From: an uncultured Trueperaceae bacterium
Lineage (GTDB): Bacteria > Deinococcota > Deinococci > Deinococcales > Trueperaceae
Direction: 5' to 3'
Assembly (NCBI GenBank): GCA_937907415.1
Contig: CALCHY010000091.1
Coordinates: 1-32,398, forward strand
Length of the DNA: 32,398 nt
Shown here piece after piece: positions 1 to 7,419 of this stretch. The notes under the pieces were generated by a model that was not told where the DNA came from, searched no databases, and saw only the letters and a list, made by a program, of their open reading frames with translations. The translations under genes were made by a program, and so were the position numbers. Numbering within the stretch: the stretch's first letter is position 1; each line of letters begins with the position of its first letter.

Positions 1-26
1 CCCTTTAGTTCATTTGGTGTAGCAAG

Positions 27-56
27 TATTGAGCGCGGCGCAGCGCGCTGTCAATA
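27..56. other. Imperfect hairpin upstream of the ClC gene
   Basis: TATTGAGCGCG (27-37) can pair with CGCGCT (44-49) and CAATA (52-56), leaving a GCGCAG loop and a two-base bulge (50-51), so the stem is 11 bp. No T-run follows on the plus strand, so it is not a clean intrinsic terminator. It may be the end of a gene lying left of the window or a leader or operator element for the ClC gene. A second small inverted repeat, GTGTC-CGTGT-GACAC, lies at 79-93. The rest of 1-184 shows no gene. Confidence 0.4.
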
Positions 57-184
57 GGGCGGTACGCCGCCGCCATGAGTGTCCGTGTGACACCTTTCCG
101 ACCCCCTGCTCCGCGCGCGGCAGTAGTATCGACCCTCGAGTCCAGGCGCACCCGCGCCAGGACGCCCGGGTTCGTGCGTGAACC

Positions 185-1936
185 GTGAATCGTGAGACTT
201 CCGTGCCTTGGCTCCTGCGCCTAGACAAGACGACGAGGTTGGTGCTGCTGAGCATCGTCGTGGGCGTCGTCGGCGCCGGCGGCGCGCACCTGTTCTTGTG
301 GATGGTGGAGTTCGTCAGCGGCTTGTTCGTGACGGGCATCGCTCACGTGCCTGTCCTCACGACGGAGGAGGCGACGAGCATGACCGCCGGGCCGGTGACG
401 GCGGGCCTCAACTGGCTGATTCCCGCGTCGACCACCCTAGGTGGGCTCATCGTTGGGTTCATCATCTTCACGCTTGCGCCCGAAGCGGAAGGTCACGGCA
501 CGGACGCGGCCATCCGCTCCTTTCACCGCTTGGGCGGCTACGTGCGCACGCGCATCCCGATCATCAAGACGATCGCTAGCGCCATAACCATCGGCTCGGG
601 CGGGTCGGCAGGTCGCGAGGGGCCAACGGCCCAGATCGCTTCCGGGTTCGGTTCCATCACGGCCACCTGGTTGCGGCTGCCGGACGACGAGCGCCGCACG
701 TTGATGCTCGCTGGCATGGCAGCCGGCCTGTCCGCCATCTTCCGCAGCCCGCTCGGCACCGCCATCTTCGCCGTCGAGGTCCTCTACAGCGGCTTGGCGT
801 TCGAGAGCGCGGCGCTCGCGTTCACGTTCGTAAGCGCCGCCACCGCTTACGCCATCAGCGGCAGCTTCACGGGGTTCACGCCGCTCTTCCACCTCGCAGA
901 GCCCGCGACGTTCACGGGTTTCCGGGAGCTGCCGTGGTACGCGCTCCTCGGCGTTGCCGCTGGCGTGATGGGCACGCTCGTGCCGCTCTTCTACTACTAC
1001 GTGCGCGACGCCTTCGCCGGCTGGCGCATCCCTGATCACTTCAAACCGGCCGTCGGCGGGCTCCTGATGGGGCTCATCGGCATGGTCTTCCCGCAGCTCC
1101 TCGGTAGCGGTTACGGCTTCATGCAGCTGGCCATCGACGGGAGCCTAGGTGCCTGGCTGATGCTGGCGTTGGCCTTCGGGAAGTTCATCACGATGGCCTT
1201 CACCATCGCGTCAGGCGGGTCAGGTGGCACGTTCGCGCCGAGCCTCTACGTTGGGGTGATGCTTGGCGGGTCGCTGGCGGCGCACCTCGGGCGCTTCGCT
1301 GCGTTCACGCCCGCCCCAGAGGCGTTCGCGGTGGTCGGGATGGCCGCCGTCTTCGCTGGCGCGGCCCGCGTGCCGTTGGCGACGCTCATCATGGTCGCCG
1401 AGATGACGGGCGGCTACCAGCTCATCCTGCCGACGATGCTGGCGGTGGCCTTGAGTTTCATGGTGCAAGAGCGCCTCAGCCGCGGCCGGAAGTACCCGAC
1501 GCTGCATGAGTTCGCGGTGCCCGGCCCCGGCGACAGCCCCGTTCACCAGGGCGAGTACCTCGCGACGGTGTTGCGGCTCCTCAGGCAACGCGTGGTCAGC
1601 CTCGACCCTGAGGTGCTCGACAGCGAGTTCCTCGGCCGGCTCGGACGAGGCGAGGCGGTGCCGCTCTCCGGCGGGAACGACGTGGTGTTCATGGTCGACG
1701 TACCGGCCACCAGCCCGCTAGTTGGGCGGGAGCTCCGCGACCTGGCGCTCCCGGAGGGCGTGCTCATCGCCAGCCTGAAGCACGGCTCGGACACGACAGT
1801 GCCGAGTGGCGCCAGCCGTCTAAGCGCGGGCGACAACTTGACGGTGGTCTCCACCACCGCCGCTCAGGTCGAGTTCATGGCGCGCCTCGCGGGGTCGAGC
1901 CAGGGCCAAGCCCTGCAGGAGAAACCACGCGCATAG
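185..1936 (+). CDS. ClC-family chloride channel or Cl-/H+ antiporter with C-terminal TrkA-C-like domain
   Basis: This is a polytopic inner-membrane protein of 583 residues. The ClC filter motif GSGGSAGREGP lies at residues 137-147, with the gating glutamate as E145. The second hallmark, GSGGTFAP, lies near residue 347. The membrane core ends near residue 445. The tail (about 495-575) resembles a TrkA-C/RCK_C ligand-binding domain (DVPATSPLVGRELRDL, then LSAGDNLTVVS) instead of the CBS pair found in many ClCs, so gating by a cytosolic ligand is possible. Channel versus antiporter cannot be decided by eye. The GTG start at 185 has no clear Shine-Dalgarno; GTG at 203 is an alternative. The stop is 18 bp from the convergent aldo/keto reductase stop. 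Confidence 0.93.
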   Translation: MNRETSVPWLLRLDKTTRLVLLSIVVGVVGAGGAHLFLWMVEFVSGLFVTGIAHVPVLTTEEATSMTAGPVTAGLNWLIPASTTLGGLIVGFIIFTLAPEAEGHGTDAAIRSFHRLGGYVRTRIPIIKTIASAITIGSGGSAGREGPTAQIASGFGSITATWLRLPDDERRTLMLAGMAAGLSAIFRSPLGTAIFAVEVLYSGLAFESAALAFTFVSAATAYAISGSFTGFTPLFHLAEPATFTGFRELPWYALLGVAAGVMGTLVPLFYYYVRDAFAGWRIPDHFKPAVGGLLMGLIGMVFPQLLGSGYGFMQLAIDGSLGAWLMLALAFGKFITMAFTIASGGSGGTFAPSLYVGVMLGGSLAAHLGRFAAFTPAPEAFAVVGMAAVFAGAARVPLATLIMVAEMTGGYQLILPTMLAVALSFMVQERLSRGRKYPTLHEFAVPGPGDSPVHQGEYLATVLRLLRQRVVSLDPEVLDSEFLGRLGRGEAVPLSGGNDVVFMVDVPATSPLVGRELRDLALPEGVLIASLKHGSDTTVPSGASRLSAGDNLTVVSTTAAQVEFMARLAGSSQGQALQEKPRA

Positions 1937-1954
1937 CGGGGGCGGGGCGGGCGC

Positions 1955-2920
1955 TTACGCCTCTTCACGCCGATCGTGCGCCAGCGGCAACTCGGGTGAA
2001 AGCGCGGTGATAGCGGCGCGCTCCTCTGCGGTCATGACGTACGACGCGGCCGCGAGCGCCGGCGCCACCTGCTCGGCCGTGCGCGCACCGATGATGGGCG
2101 CCGTTACCCCTGGGTGGGCCGCGCACCACGCGACCGCCAAGGTCACCGGGTTGACGCCTACCTCCTTGGCGTAAGCCACGAAGCGTTCTGCCGTGGCGGC
2201 GTAACCCTCGAGCCCGTAGCGGCGGCGGTAACGGTCGTTCTCAACGAGCCGGCCACCGGCGGCCTCGCCGCTCGAGTAGCGACCAGATAAGAGCCCGGCG
2301 CCGAGCGGGCTGAACGTCATGACGCCTAACCCTTCCGCTTGCGCCATGGGGAGGATCTCGACTTCGGCTTGGCGCTTGATGAGGTTGTACATGGGCTGGA
2401 TCAGCGCGAAGCGCTCCAGCCCACGGCGCTCCGAGATCCCGATGGCCTTCATGTACTGCCAAGCGGCGAAGTTGCTGGCGCCGACGTAGAGAACGAGCCC
2501 GCGCCTGACGAGGTCGTCTAGCGCGCCGAGAGTCTCTTCGAGTGGGACGTTGGCGTCGAACTGGTGCAGCAGGTAGAAGTCGAGCCTGTCGGTGTTCAAG
2601 CGCTTGAGGGATGCCTCGACTGCTCGCACGATGTGGCGCCGTGACGAGCCGCCGGAGTTGGGTTCGGGGAAGCTGCGGCCGAACGCCTTGCTTACGAGCA
2701 CCAGCTCGTCGCGCCGCCCTTTCATGAGGCGACCTACGATCTCTTCGGTACGGCCGGCGTTGTACACGTCGGCAGTGTCGATGAAGTTGACGCCCGCTTC
2801 GAGGCTGCGCCCGAAGATGGCGGCGGCCTCGGCCTCGCTGGCTTCGCCGCCGAACGTCATGGTGCCGAGGCAGATGCTCGAGACTTTCACCCCAGTGCGA
2901 CCGATGTACCTGTACTGCAT
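1955..2920 (-). CDS. Aldo/keto reductase
   Basis: A 321-residue soluble NADPH-dependent oxidoreductase of the AKR superfamily with a TIM-barrel fold. The catalytic tetrad is visible as D48, Y53, K78 and H119 (motifs FIDTADVY, VLVSKAFG and FYLLHQ). The cofactor region SPLGAGLLSG and the C-terminal PIIGARTAEQV are typical of the YajO/Tas/VKbeta-like group. The ATG at 2920 is preceded by AGGAGG at six bases, a strong ribosome site. It is the last gene of a four-gene minus-strand operon, 29 bp after the cysteine-synthase-like gene. The substrate is unknown; reduction of a reactive carbonyl or quinone would fit a stress-linked operon, but that is inference. Confidence 0.92.
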   Translation of the reverse strand: MQYRYIGRTGVKVSSICLGTMTFGGEASEAEAAAIFGRSLEAGVNFIDTADVYNAGRTEEIVGRLMKGRRDELVLVSKAFGRSFPEPNSGGSSRRHIVRAVEASLKRLNTDRLDFYLLHQFDANVPLEETLGALDDLVRRGLVLYVGASNFAAWQYMKAIGISERRGLERFALIQPMYNLIKRQAEVEILPMAQAEGLGVMTFSPLGAGLLSGRYSSGEAAGGRLVENDRYRRRYGLEGYAATAERFVAYAKEVGVNPVTLAVAWCAAHPGVTAPIIGARTAEQVAPALAAASYVMTAEERAAITALSPELPLAHDRREEA

Positions 2921-2949
2921 GCCGTTCCTCCTAGGGGCGGTTGGGGTGG

Positions 2950-3906
2950 TTAGTCACTGAACAGGTCTCCGGCGAGGTACTTGAGGCCGGTGTCTACCGC
3001 TACCGTCACGACCGTGCTGTCGGGGCCGAGTTCGCGCGCCAACTGCAGCGCCGCGAAGACGTTCAAGCCGCTCGATAGGCCAACGAGCAGCCCTTCCTCG
3101 CGCGCCAGGGCGCGTGCCGTGGCGCGGGCGTCCTCTTCCGCTACGGTGCGCGCCTCGTCGTAAAGCGCCTTGTCGAGCAGCGGGGGGACGATGCCGACGG
3201 ATATGCCCTCGACGCGGTGAGCGCCAGCTCGACCAGCCGTGAGTATCGGCGATGAGGCTGGCTCGAGCGCGACCACCTTGCAGCCTGGCGCGCGGCGGCG
3301 GATGGCGCGAGCGGCGCCCATCAGCATGCCGGCCGTGCCAACGGCGGCGCAGAATGCCGTTACCTCGCCGCCCGTCTGTTCGATGACCTCGTCGCCGAGG
3401 GGCTCGTAGCCGATGAGGGCGTCCGGGTTGTGGAACTGGTCGCTCCAGAAGTGCCCGGGCTGCTCGGCGAGTTCTGCGGCCCGCGCCATCATGCGCGGCA
3501 CGAGGTCGGGCGTGGCCTTGCCGCCGTCACTGGCTATCAGCTCGAGGTCCGCCCCGAACGCGCGCATGCTGCGCAGTTTCTCGCTAGCGAAGGCGTCTGA
3601 CGACACGACCTTCAAGCGGTAGCCCTTGGCGGCGCACACGAAAGCCAGCGCGGTGCCGGTGCTACCCCCGGTGCACTCGACGACGGTCATGCCTGGTTGC
3701 AGCCTGCCGCTCGCTTCCGCGGCCGCGATGATGGCGACGGCCATGCGGTCCTTGTAAGAGCCCGTCGGGTTGAACTGCTCGAGCTTGACGAGCACGCGGC
3801 CAGACCCTGGTGGCACTAGCCGCTGCAATGCGACTAGTGGCGTCGCGCCGACCGTGCCGCTGACGCCGTCATCAGCTATTCCCTCGCCCACCTCGGCTGA
3901 CGTCAC
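2950..3906 (-). CDS. Cysteine synthase-family PLP enzyme (fold type II)
   Basis: A 318-residue member of the CysK/CBS family. The PLP lysine is K52 in GSYKDRMA, and ECTGGSTGTALA (77-88) is the usual substrate/phosphate-loop position. GATPLV (20-25), SVGIVPPLLDK and the late GLSSGLN are also family features. The loop reads TGGSTG rather than the TSGNTG of classical CysK, so the acceptor (O-acetylserine, O-phosphoserine or another beta-substituted alanine) is open. GTG at 3906 overlaps the upstream stop by 4 bp (GTGA), with GAGG eight bases before it, so translation is coupled. Its place after a persulfide dioxygenase/rhodanese gene supports a role in sulfur assimilation or disposal. Confidence 0.88.
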   Translation of the reverse strand: MTSAEVGEGIADDGVSGTVGATPLVALQRLVPPGSGRVLVKLEQFNPTGSYKDRMAVAIIAAAEASGRLQPGMTVVECTGGSTGTALAFVCAAKGYRLKVVSSDAFASEKLRSMRAFGADLELIASDGGKATPDLVPRMMARAAELAEQPGHFWSDQFHNPDALIGYEPLGDEVIEQTGGEVTAFCAAVGTAGMLMGAARAIRRRAPGCKVVALEPASSPILTAGRAGAHRVEGISVGIVPPLLDKALYDEARTVAEEDARATARALAREEGLLVGLSSGLNVFAALQLARELGPDSTVVTVAVDTGLKYLAGDLFSD

Positions 3907-4925
3907 TTGACGGACCTCACGTTGACGCTCCCGACTCCAGCGTCGATGTTCAAGCGCGCCGCCACCCGCTGCCCAGCGGCCGCGGCCGGGCTGCTGTAGT
4001 CAGAGCCGTTCTTCTGGAAGCCGCTGTCGAAGTTGATGTTCCCGACGCCGGTATCTAGGTTGATGACGATGGCGAGGTCGCTTGGGACGTTAACGGTGAG
4101 CTTGCCAACTCCACCGTCGATCTCGCCAGTGAAGCCGCCCGAAGCTGGGAGGGTGATGGTCAACGCGCCAACCCCAGCGTCGATAGCGAGGCCGGTGAGG
4201 TTGGCGTTCCAAAGGTCGAGGTCGATGGCGCCGACGCCACCGTCGATCACGAGGTCGGTCGCCAGGTTCTCGTTCATCTGCAGCTCCCACGGACCCCCGC
4301 CTCTAGCGCTACCGAAGGCGATCGGCCAACCACGTTGCCTGGCCCTTAGGGTCACGGCTACTAGGTTTCCGCGACGCGACGCGTCTTGCGTTAGCCGCTC
4401 GCTGCGACCGCCCGTGATGGTGCCCCACACGACATCGGTGCTGCTCGCCGCGGCCGTCAGGTTGAGGGCGTTGGTGGTTAGGTCGAGTTCCAACCGTGCG
4501 CTCGTGGCGCCGCCGAGCGCTTGCTTCACGTCGAGTGTTTGCCCGACTCCAGCGGACAGGCCGCCTGACAGCGCCAGCACGACCACGACCCCGATGGCGA
4601 CCGACACGATGGCGAGGCGGTACTTGCCGCGCGTGAGCATGTCGGCCCCAACCGCGATGAGCGCTACCGGCCAGAACTCCCAGACGTTGCCAATGAAGTT
4701 CCAGAGCGGGTCGAAAGTGAAGCCGACGTTGCCTGCGAGGAAGAGCAGTCCGACGACGATGAGGGCGAACGGCCACCAGCCCCGCCCGTGCTCGCGACGG
4801 CCATGGCGGTCATGCCCGTCGCCGTTCTGTCCGCTTTGCGGGCTTGGGGCGGCGCCCTGCGCTTGGTTCGTAGCGTTGCCGTTCGGTTGCGGTTCGGAGG
4901 GGTTGTTAGCGCCAGAGTCCGTCAC
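3903..4925 (-). CDS. LiaF-like membrane protein (DUF5668-type helices plus toast-rack repeats)
   Basis: A 340-residue protein of unknown function. Residues 1-48 are low-complexity (Asn/Gln/Gly/His). Hydrophobic helices follow at about 51-67, 84-97 and 103-125. The rest is a beta-rich domain with (I/L)D-x-GVG at 227, 248, 269 and 290, an exact 21-residue period, and a fifth copy at 327. This matches the layout of LiaF-like cell-envelope-stress proteins. I chose GTG at 4925: it overlaps the upstream TGA by 4 bp and has GGAG five bases before it, whereas the longer reading frame from 4982 would overlap the previous gene by 61 bp. A link between envelope sensing and the sulfur enzymes on either side is suggested only by operon position. 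Confidence 0.8.
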   Translation of the reverse strand: MTDSGANNPSEPQPNGNATNQAQGAAPSPQSGQNGDGHDRHGRREHGRGWWPFALIVVGLLFLAGNVGFTFDPLWNFIGNVWEFWPVALIAVGADMLTRGKYRLAIVSVAIGVVVVLALSGGLSAGVGQTLDVKQALGGATSARLELDLTTNALNLTAAASSTDVVWGTITGGRSERLTQDASRRGNLVAVTLRARQRGWPIAFGSARGGGPWELQMNENLATDLVIDGGVGAIDLDLWNANLTGLAIDAGVGALTITLPASGGFTGEIDGGVGKLTVNVPSDLAIVINLDTGVGNINFDSGFQKNGSDYSSPAAAAGQRVAARLNIDAGVGSVNVRSVK

Positions 4926-6361
4926 TTCGGCTCCACTCTCGCTGGGTTGTTGGCGGATTCTGAGGCCAAATAGCTGCTCCAACCGTCGTAACTGCCAGCC
5001 AGCTCAACGATATTGGCGAAGCCGCGGTTCCGCAGTGCGCTTGCCACCACCGCGGAGCGCCCGCCCCCCTGGCAGTGCATGACGAGCGTGCCGCCGCGCG
5101 GGAGTTCGTGGCTGTTGGCGAGGAGGCGGCTGGCGGCCAACTGCCGCGCGCCTGGGATGTGGCCAGCCAGGTGCTCGCTTGCCTCGCGCACGTCGAGCAC
5201 CTCTACGCCCGCGCGTGCGCCGCCCCGCAGTGCCGCGAGTTCGCTCGGCGTTACCAGCGGCAGGGGCTGCAGGTCGAGGCCGGTGAGGGACGTGACGTAC
5301 CCGACGACGTCATCGATGCCCGTGTAGCTGAGGCGGTCGCGCAGGCTGGCGGCGTGCTCGCCGTTGGCCGCGACCACTACTAGCGGGCGCCTCTCGCTGT
5401 CTGGATCGATGACCCAGGCGGCGTAGGTGGCGAACGAGTTGCCGCCAGGCACAGCTAGCGCGCCCGGCACAGAGGCCGCCCACTGATCGCGCACCGAGCG
5501 GGTGTCGAGCAACACGAGGTCGCGGTTGACGCGGCCGCGCAACTCCTCCGCCGAGAACTCGCGCAGCGGAGCGCGGTCAGCTAGCAGCGCGGGGCCGTCG
5601 CGATTGACGCGCTTCATGCGGCCGAAGTAGGTAGGGGCTGCTGGTTGCCCTTCCAGGAGGGCGACGGTGAAGCTGGCCTCGTCACCAGCCGCGAGGTAGT
5701 CGGCCCACCAGGCGGTAAGCCGTTCGTAGCCGACCGTCGTGCTTGCCACCGCGCCGAGCGCCTTGCCGCAGGCGCTGCCAGCGCCGTGCCCCGGCCATAC
5801 CTGAACGTGATCTGGCAGGGTGAGGAACTCGTCGCGCAAGCTGGCGAAGAGCTGGCGCGCGCCGATGAAGCGCGTGTCCTCGCCGCCAGCGACGGCGTCT
5901 AGGAGGTCTGGGCGCCCGACGTCACCAACGAACACGAAGTCCCCACTGAGGAGGTGGGATGGCAAGGTGGTGCGCGCCGTGTCTGTGACGAGGAACGACA
6001 TGTGCTCCGGCGTGTGGCCGGGCGTGTGCAGCGCCTTGAGTTCGACGTTGCCGACCTTGATGATGCTGCCGTGCTCGAGGCCAACGTGCTCGTAGGCGTA
6101 CTGCCACTCCGGGCCGCCCTCGTCTGACAAGTAGAGCCGTGCGCCGGCAGCATGCGCGAGTTCACGGGCGCCAGACAGGTAGTCGGCGTGGATGTGAGTG
6201 TCCGTTACGGCCACGATGCGCAGGCCCTCCGCCGCGGCGCAGTCCAGGTAGACCTGAACGTCGCGCCGAGGATCGACGACGACCGCCTCGCCCTTGGCCT
6301 GGCAACCGACCATGAAGCTGCCTTGCGCTAGTCCCTGGTCGTAGAAATGCTTGAAGTACAC
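4922..6361 (-). CDS. Persulfide dioxygenase-rhodanese fusion (CstB-like MBL-fold protein)
   Basis: A 479-residue cytosolic enzyme with three parts. A metallo-beta-lactamase/ETHE1-like dioxygenase domain (1 to about 240) has TDTHIHADY (53-61), HTPGHTPEH (112-120), GDVGRPDL (146-153) and WPGHGAG (189-195) as iron ligands and fold markers. A first rhodanese domain (about 270-365) has AANGEH where the catalytic cysteine loop should be, so it is probably inactive. A second rhodanese (about 370-465) has MHCQGGGRSA with C430. This dioxygenase/pseudo-rhodanese/rhodanese order is that of CstB, which oxidises low-molecular-weight persulfides to thiosulfate. GTG at 6361 is preferred over 6391 because AGAGGGGG sits five bases upstream and MYFKHFYD is the usual family start. 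First gene of its operon. Confidence 0.88.
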   Translation of the reverse strand: MYFKHFYDQGLAQGSFMVGCQAKGEAVVVDPRRDVQVYLDCAAAEGLRIVAVTDTHIHADYLSGARELAHAAGARLYLSDEGGPEWQYAYEHVGLEHGSIIKVGNVELKALHTPGHTPEHMSFLVTDTARTTLPSHLLSGDFVFVGDVGRPDLLDAVAGGEDTRFIGARQLFASLRDEFLTLPDHVQVWPGHGAGSACGKALGAVASTTVGYERLTAWWADYLAAGDEASFTVALLEGQPAAPTYFGRMKRVNRDGPALLADRAPLREFSAEELRGRVNRDLVLLDTRSVRDQWAASVPGALAVPGGNSFATYAAWVIDPDSERRPLVVVAANGEHAASLRDRLSYTGIDDVVGYVTSLTGLDLQPLPLVTPSELAALRGGARAGVEVLDVREASEHLAGHIPGARQLAASRLLANSHELPRGGTLVMHCQGGGRSAVVASALRNRGFANIVELAGSYDGWSSYLASESANNPARVEPK

Positions 6362-6451
6362 GCGTACCCCCTCTCGCGGTGCGGCTGCCACCTTGGCGGC
6401 TGCCGGGGTTACTGCAGGTTAATGCCTATTCCGTGCGGGAGTGTCTCAGAG

Positions 6452-6478
6452 CTAGGCGCTCGCCTAGTGGAGCTAGGC
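6452..6478. promoter_or_regulatory. Probable LysR operator: palindrome plus phased half-site
   Basis: CTAGGCG-CT-CGCCTAG (6452-6467) is a perfect inverted repeat with 7-bp arms. The unit GAGCTAGGC occurs at 6449-6457 and again at 6470-6478, exactly 21 bp apart, or two helical turns. It lies in the 161-bp gap between the divergent persulfide operon and the LysR gene. If LysR transcription starts at its ATG, the palindrome centre is near -63, where LysR-type recognition sites usually lie. Binding by this LysR protein is inferred. Confidence 0.6.
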
Positions 6479-6510
6479 ACCCACCCATATGGCTCGCTAT
6501 GCGTCAAGTG

Positions 6511-6516
6511 CATAAT
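6511..6516 (+). promoter_or_regulatory. Candidate -10 element, leaderless start of the LysR gene
   Basis: CATAAT ends six bases before the ATG at 6523, so transcription should begin at or next to the start codon. No Shine-Dalgarno is present and no good -35 is seen. The same spacing recurs at 16797 and 19997. Confidence 0.5.
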
Positions 6517-6522
6517 GTGGCC

Positions 6523-7419
6523 ATGCCACAACTACCGGACGCCGAGCAGCTGCTCACACTCCTCGCCGTGGCCGAGGCTGGCAACGAGAGCGCCGCCGCC
6601 GTCCAACTCGGCGTTGGGCAGTCCTCCGTTAGTCGTAGGTTGGCCGCACTGCAGCAACTCTCGCAGGAGCCCCTAACGCAGCGCACGGCCGGGGGCACGC
6701 GCCTAACGGCGGCAGGCACCGCGCTGCTAGGCGCCGCCCGCAACGTGCGCGCCGCGCTCCGCGAGGCGTCCCTAGGCCTCGATCCGCAGCGCAACGCCAG
6801 CGCCACCTGGCGCTGCGGCGTTAGCCCCCACCTCGTGGCGGTTCTCGGCGGCCGCTTGAGCAGCAGCGCACAAGCCGACCTCGAGCTAGTGGAGGCGCAC
6901 TCGCAAGACCTGCTTGACGCCGTGAGGCACGGCGAACTGCCAGCAGCCATCACCTTACTGGCACCAGCAGGCGGTGAACCCGGCCTGCACACTATCCGCT
7001 TAGGCGACGAACGACTCATGCTGGCAACGCACCCGAGCGCCAGCGCACTGCGCGTGGGTGAGGGCGCCAATGAAGCTGCGCTCGCTAGCGCGCGGTGGCT
7101 AATACCGGCGGCGCCGAGCGTCGTAGGTGAGCGTGCGCGGCTGCTCCTACGGCGCGCAGGCCTCGCAGCCGTCCAGCAAACGGCCATGCCGAGCCCAAGC
7201 GCGGTCCGGGCGGGCGTGCTTGCGGGTGCGGGCGTTGGCGTGGTGTTGCGCTCTGAACTGCAAGCTGAGGCCGCCGCCGGTTGGCTCGCCCTCACGCCGC
7301 TGCCCTTCGCCGCGGAAGGCGATGACCTTCTTCCCGTCTGGCTGCATGTCACCGACTCCATGCCAGCCAACGAGGCCACTAAACTCAGTGAGTTAGCGAG
7401 CTCTGTCATGCGTGGCTGA
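6523..7419 (+). CDS. LysR-family transcriptional regulator
   Basis: A 298-residue DNA-binding protein. The N-terminal winged helix-turn-helix (about residues 8-65) shows the LysR pattern: AVAEAGNESAAAVQLGVGQSSVSRRLAAL, shown here only to mark the helices, then LTAAGTALL. The remaining part (about 88-298) is an effector-binding domain with weak conservation. An in-frame frame runs back to 6379, but it would cover the palindromic operator; ATG at 6523 gives the normal family N-terminus and sits six bases after CATAAT. The gene is divergent from the persulfide operon and overlaps the kinase gene by 8 bp, so it probably controls one or both. The inducer is unknown. Confidence 0.85.
   Translation: MPQLPDAEQLLTLLAVAEAGNESAAAVQLGVGQSSVSRRLAALQQLSQEPLTQRTAGGTRLTAAGTALLGAARNVRAALREASLGLDPQRNASATWRCGVSPHLVAVLGGRLSSSAQADLELVEAHSQDLLDAVRHGELPAAITLLAPAGGEPGLHTIRLGDERLMLATHPSASALRVGEGANEAALASARWLIPAAPSVVGERARLLLRRAGLAAVQQTAMPSPSAVRAGVLAGAGVGVVLRSELQAEAAAGWLALTPLPFAAEGDDLLPVWLHVTDSMPANEATKLSELASSVMRG

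Noticed and set aside
4926..4982. N-terminal extension of the LiaF-like protein
   Set aside because: It would overlap the persulfide dioxygenase gene by 61 bp; GTG at 4925 has a good ribosome site and a 4-bp overlap.
4033..5082. A 349-residue plus-strand frame opposite the LiaF-like gene
   Set aside because: It is antisense to two genes with recognisable motifs and an operon structure, and has no ribosome site or family pattern.
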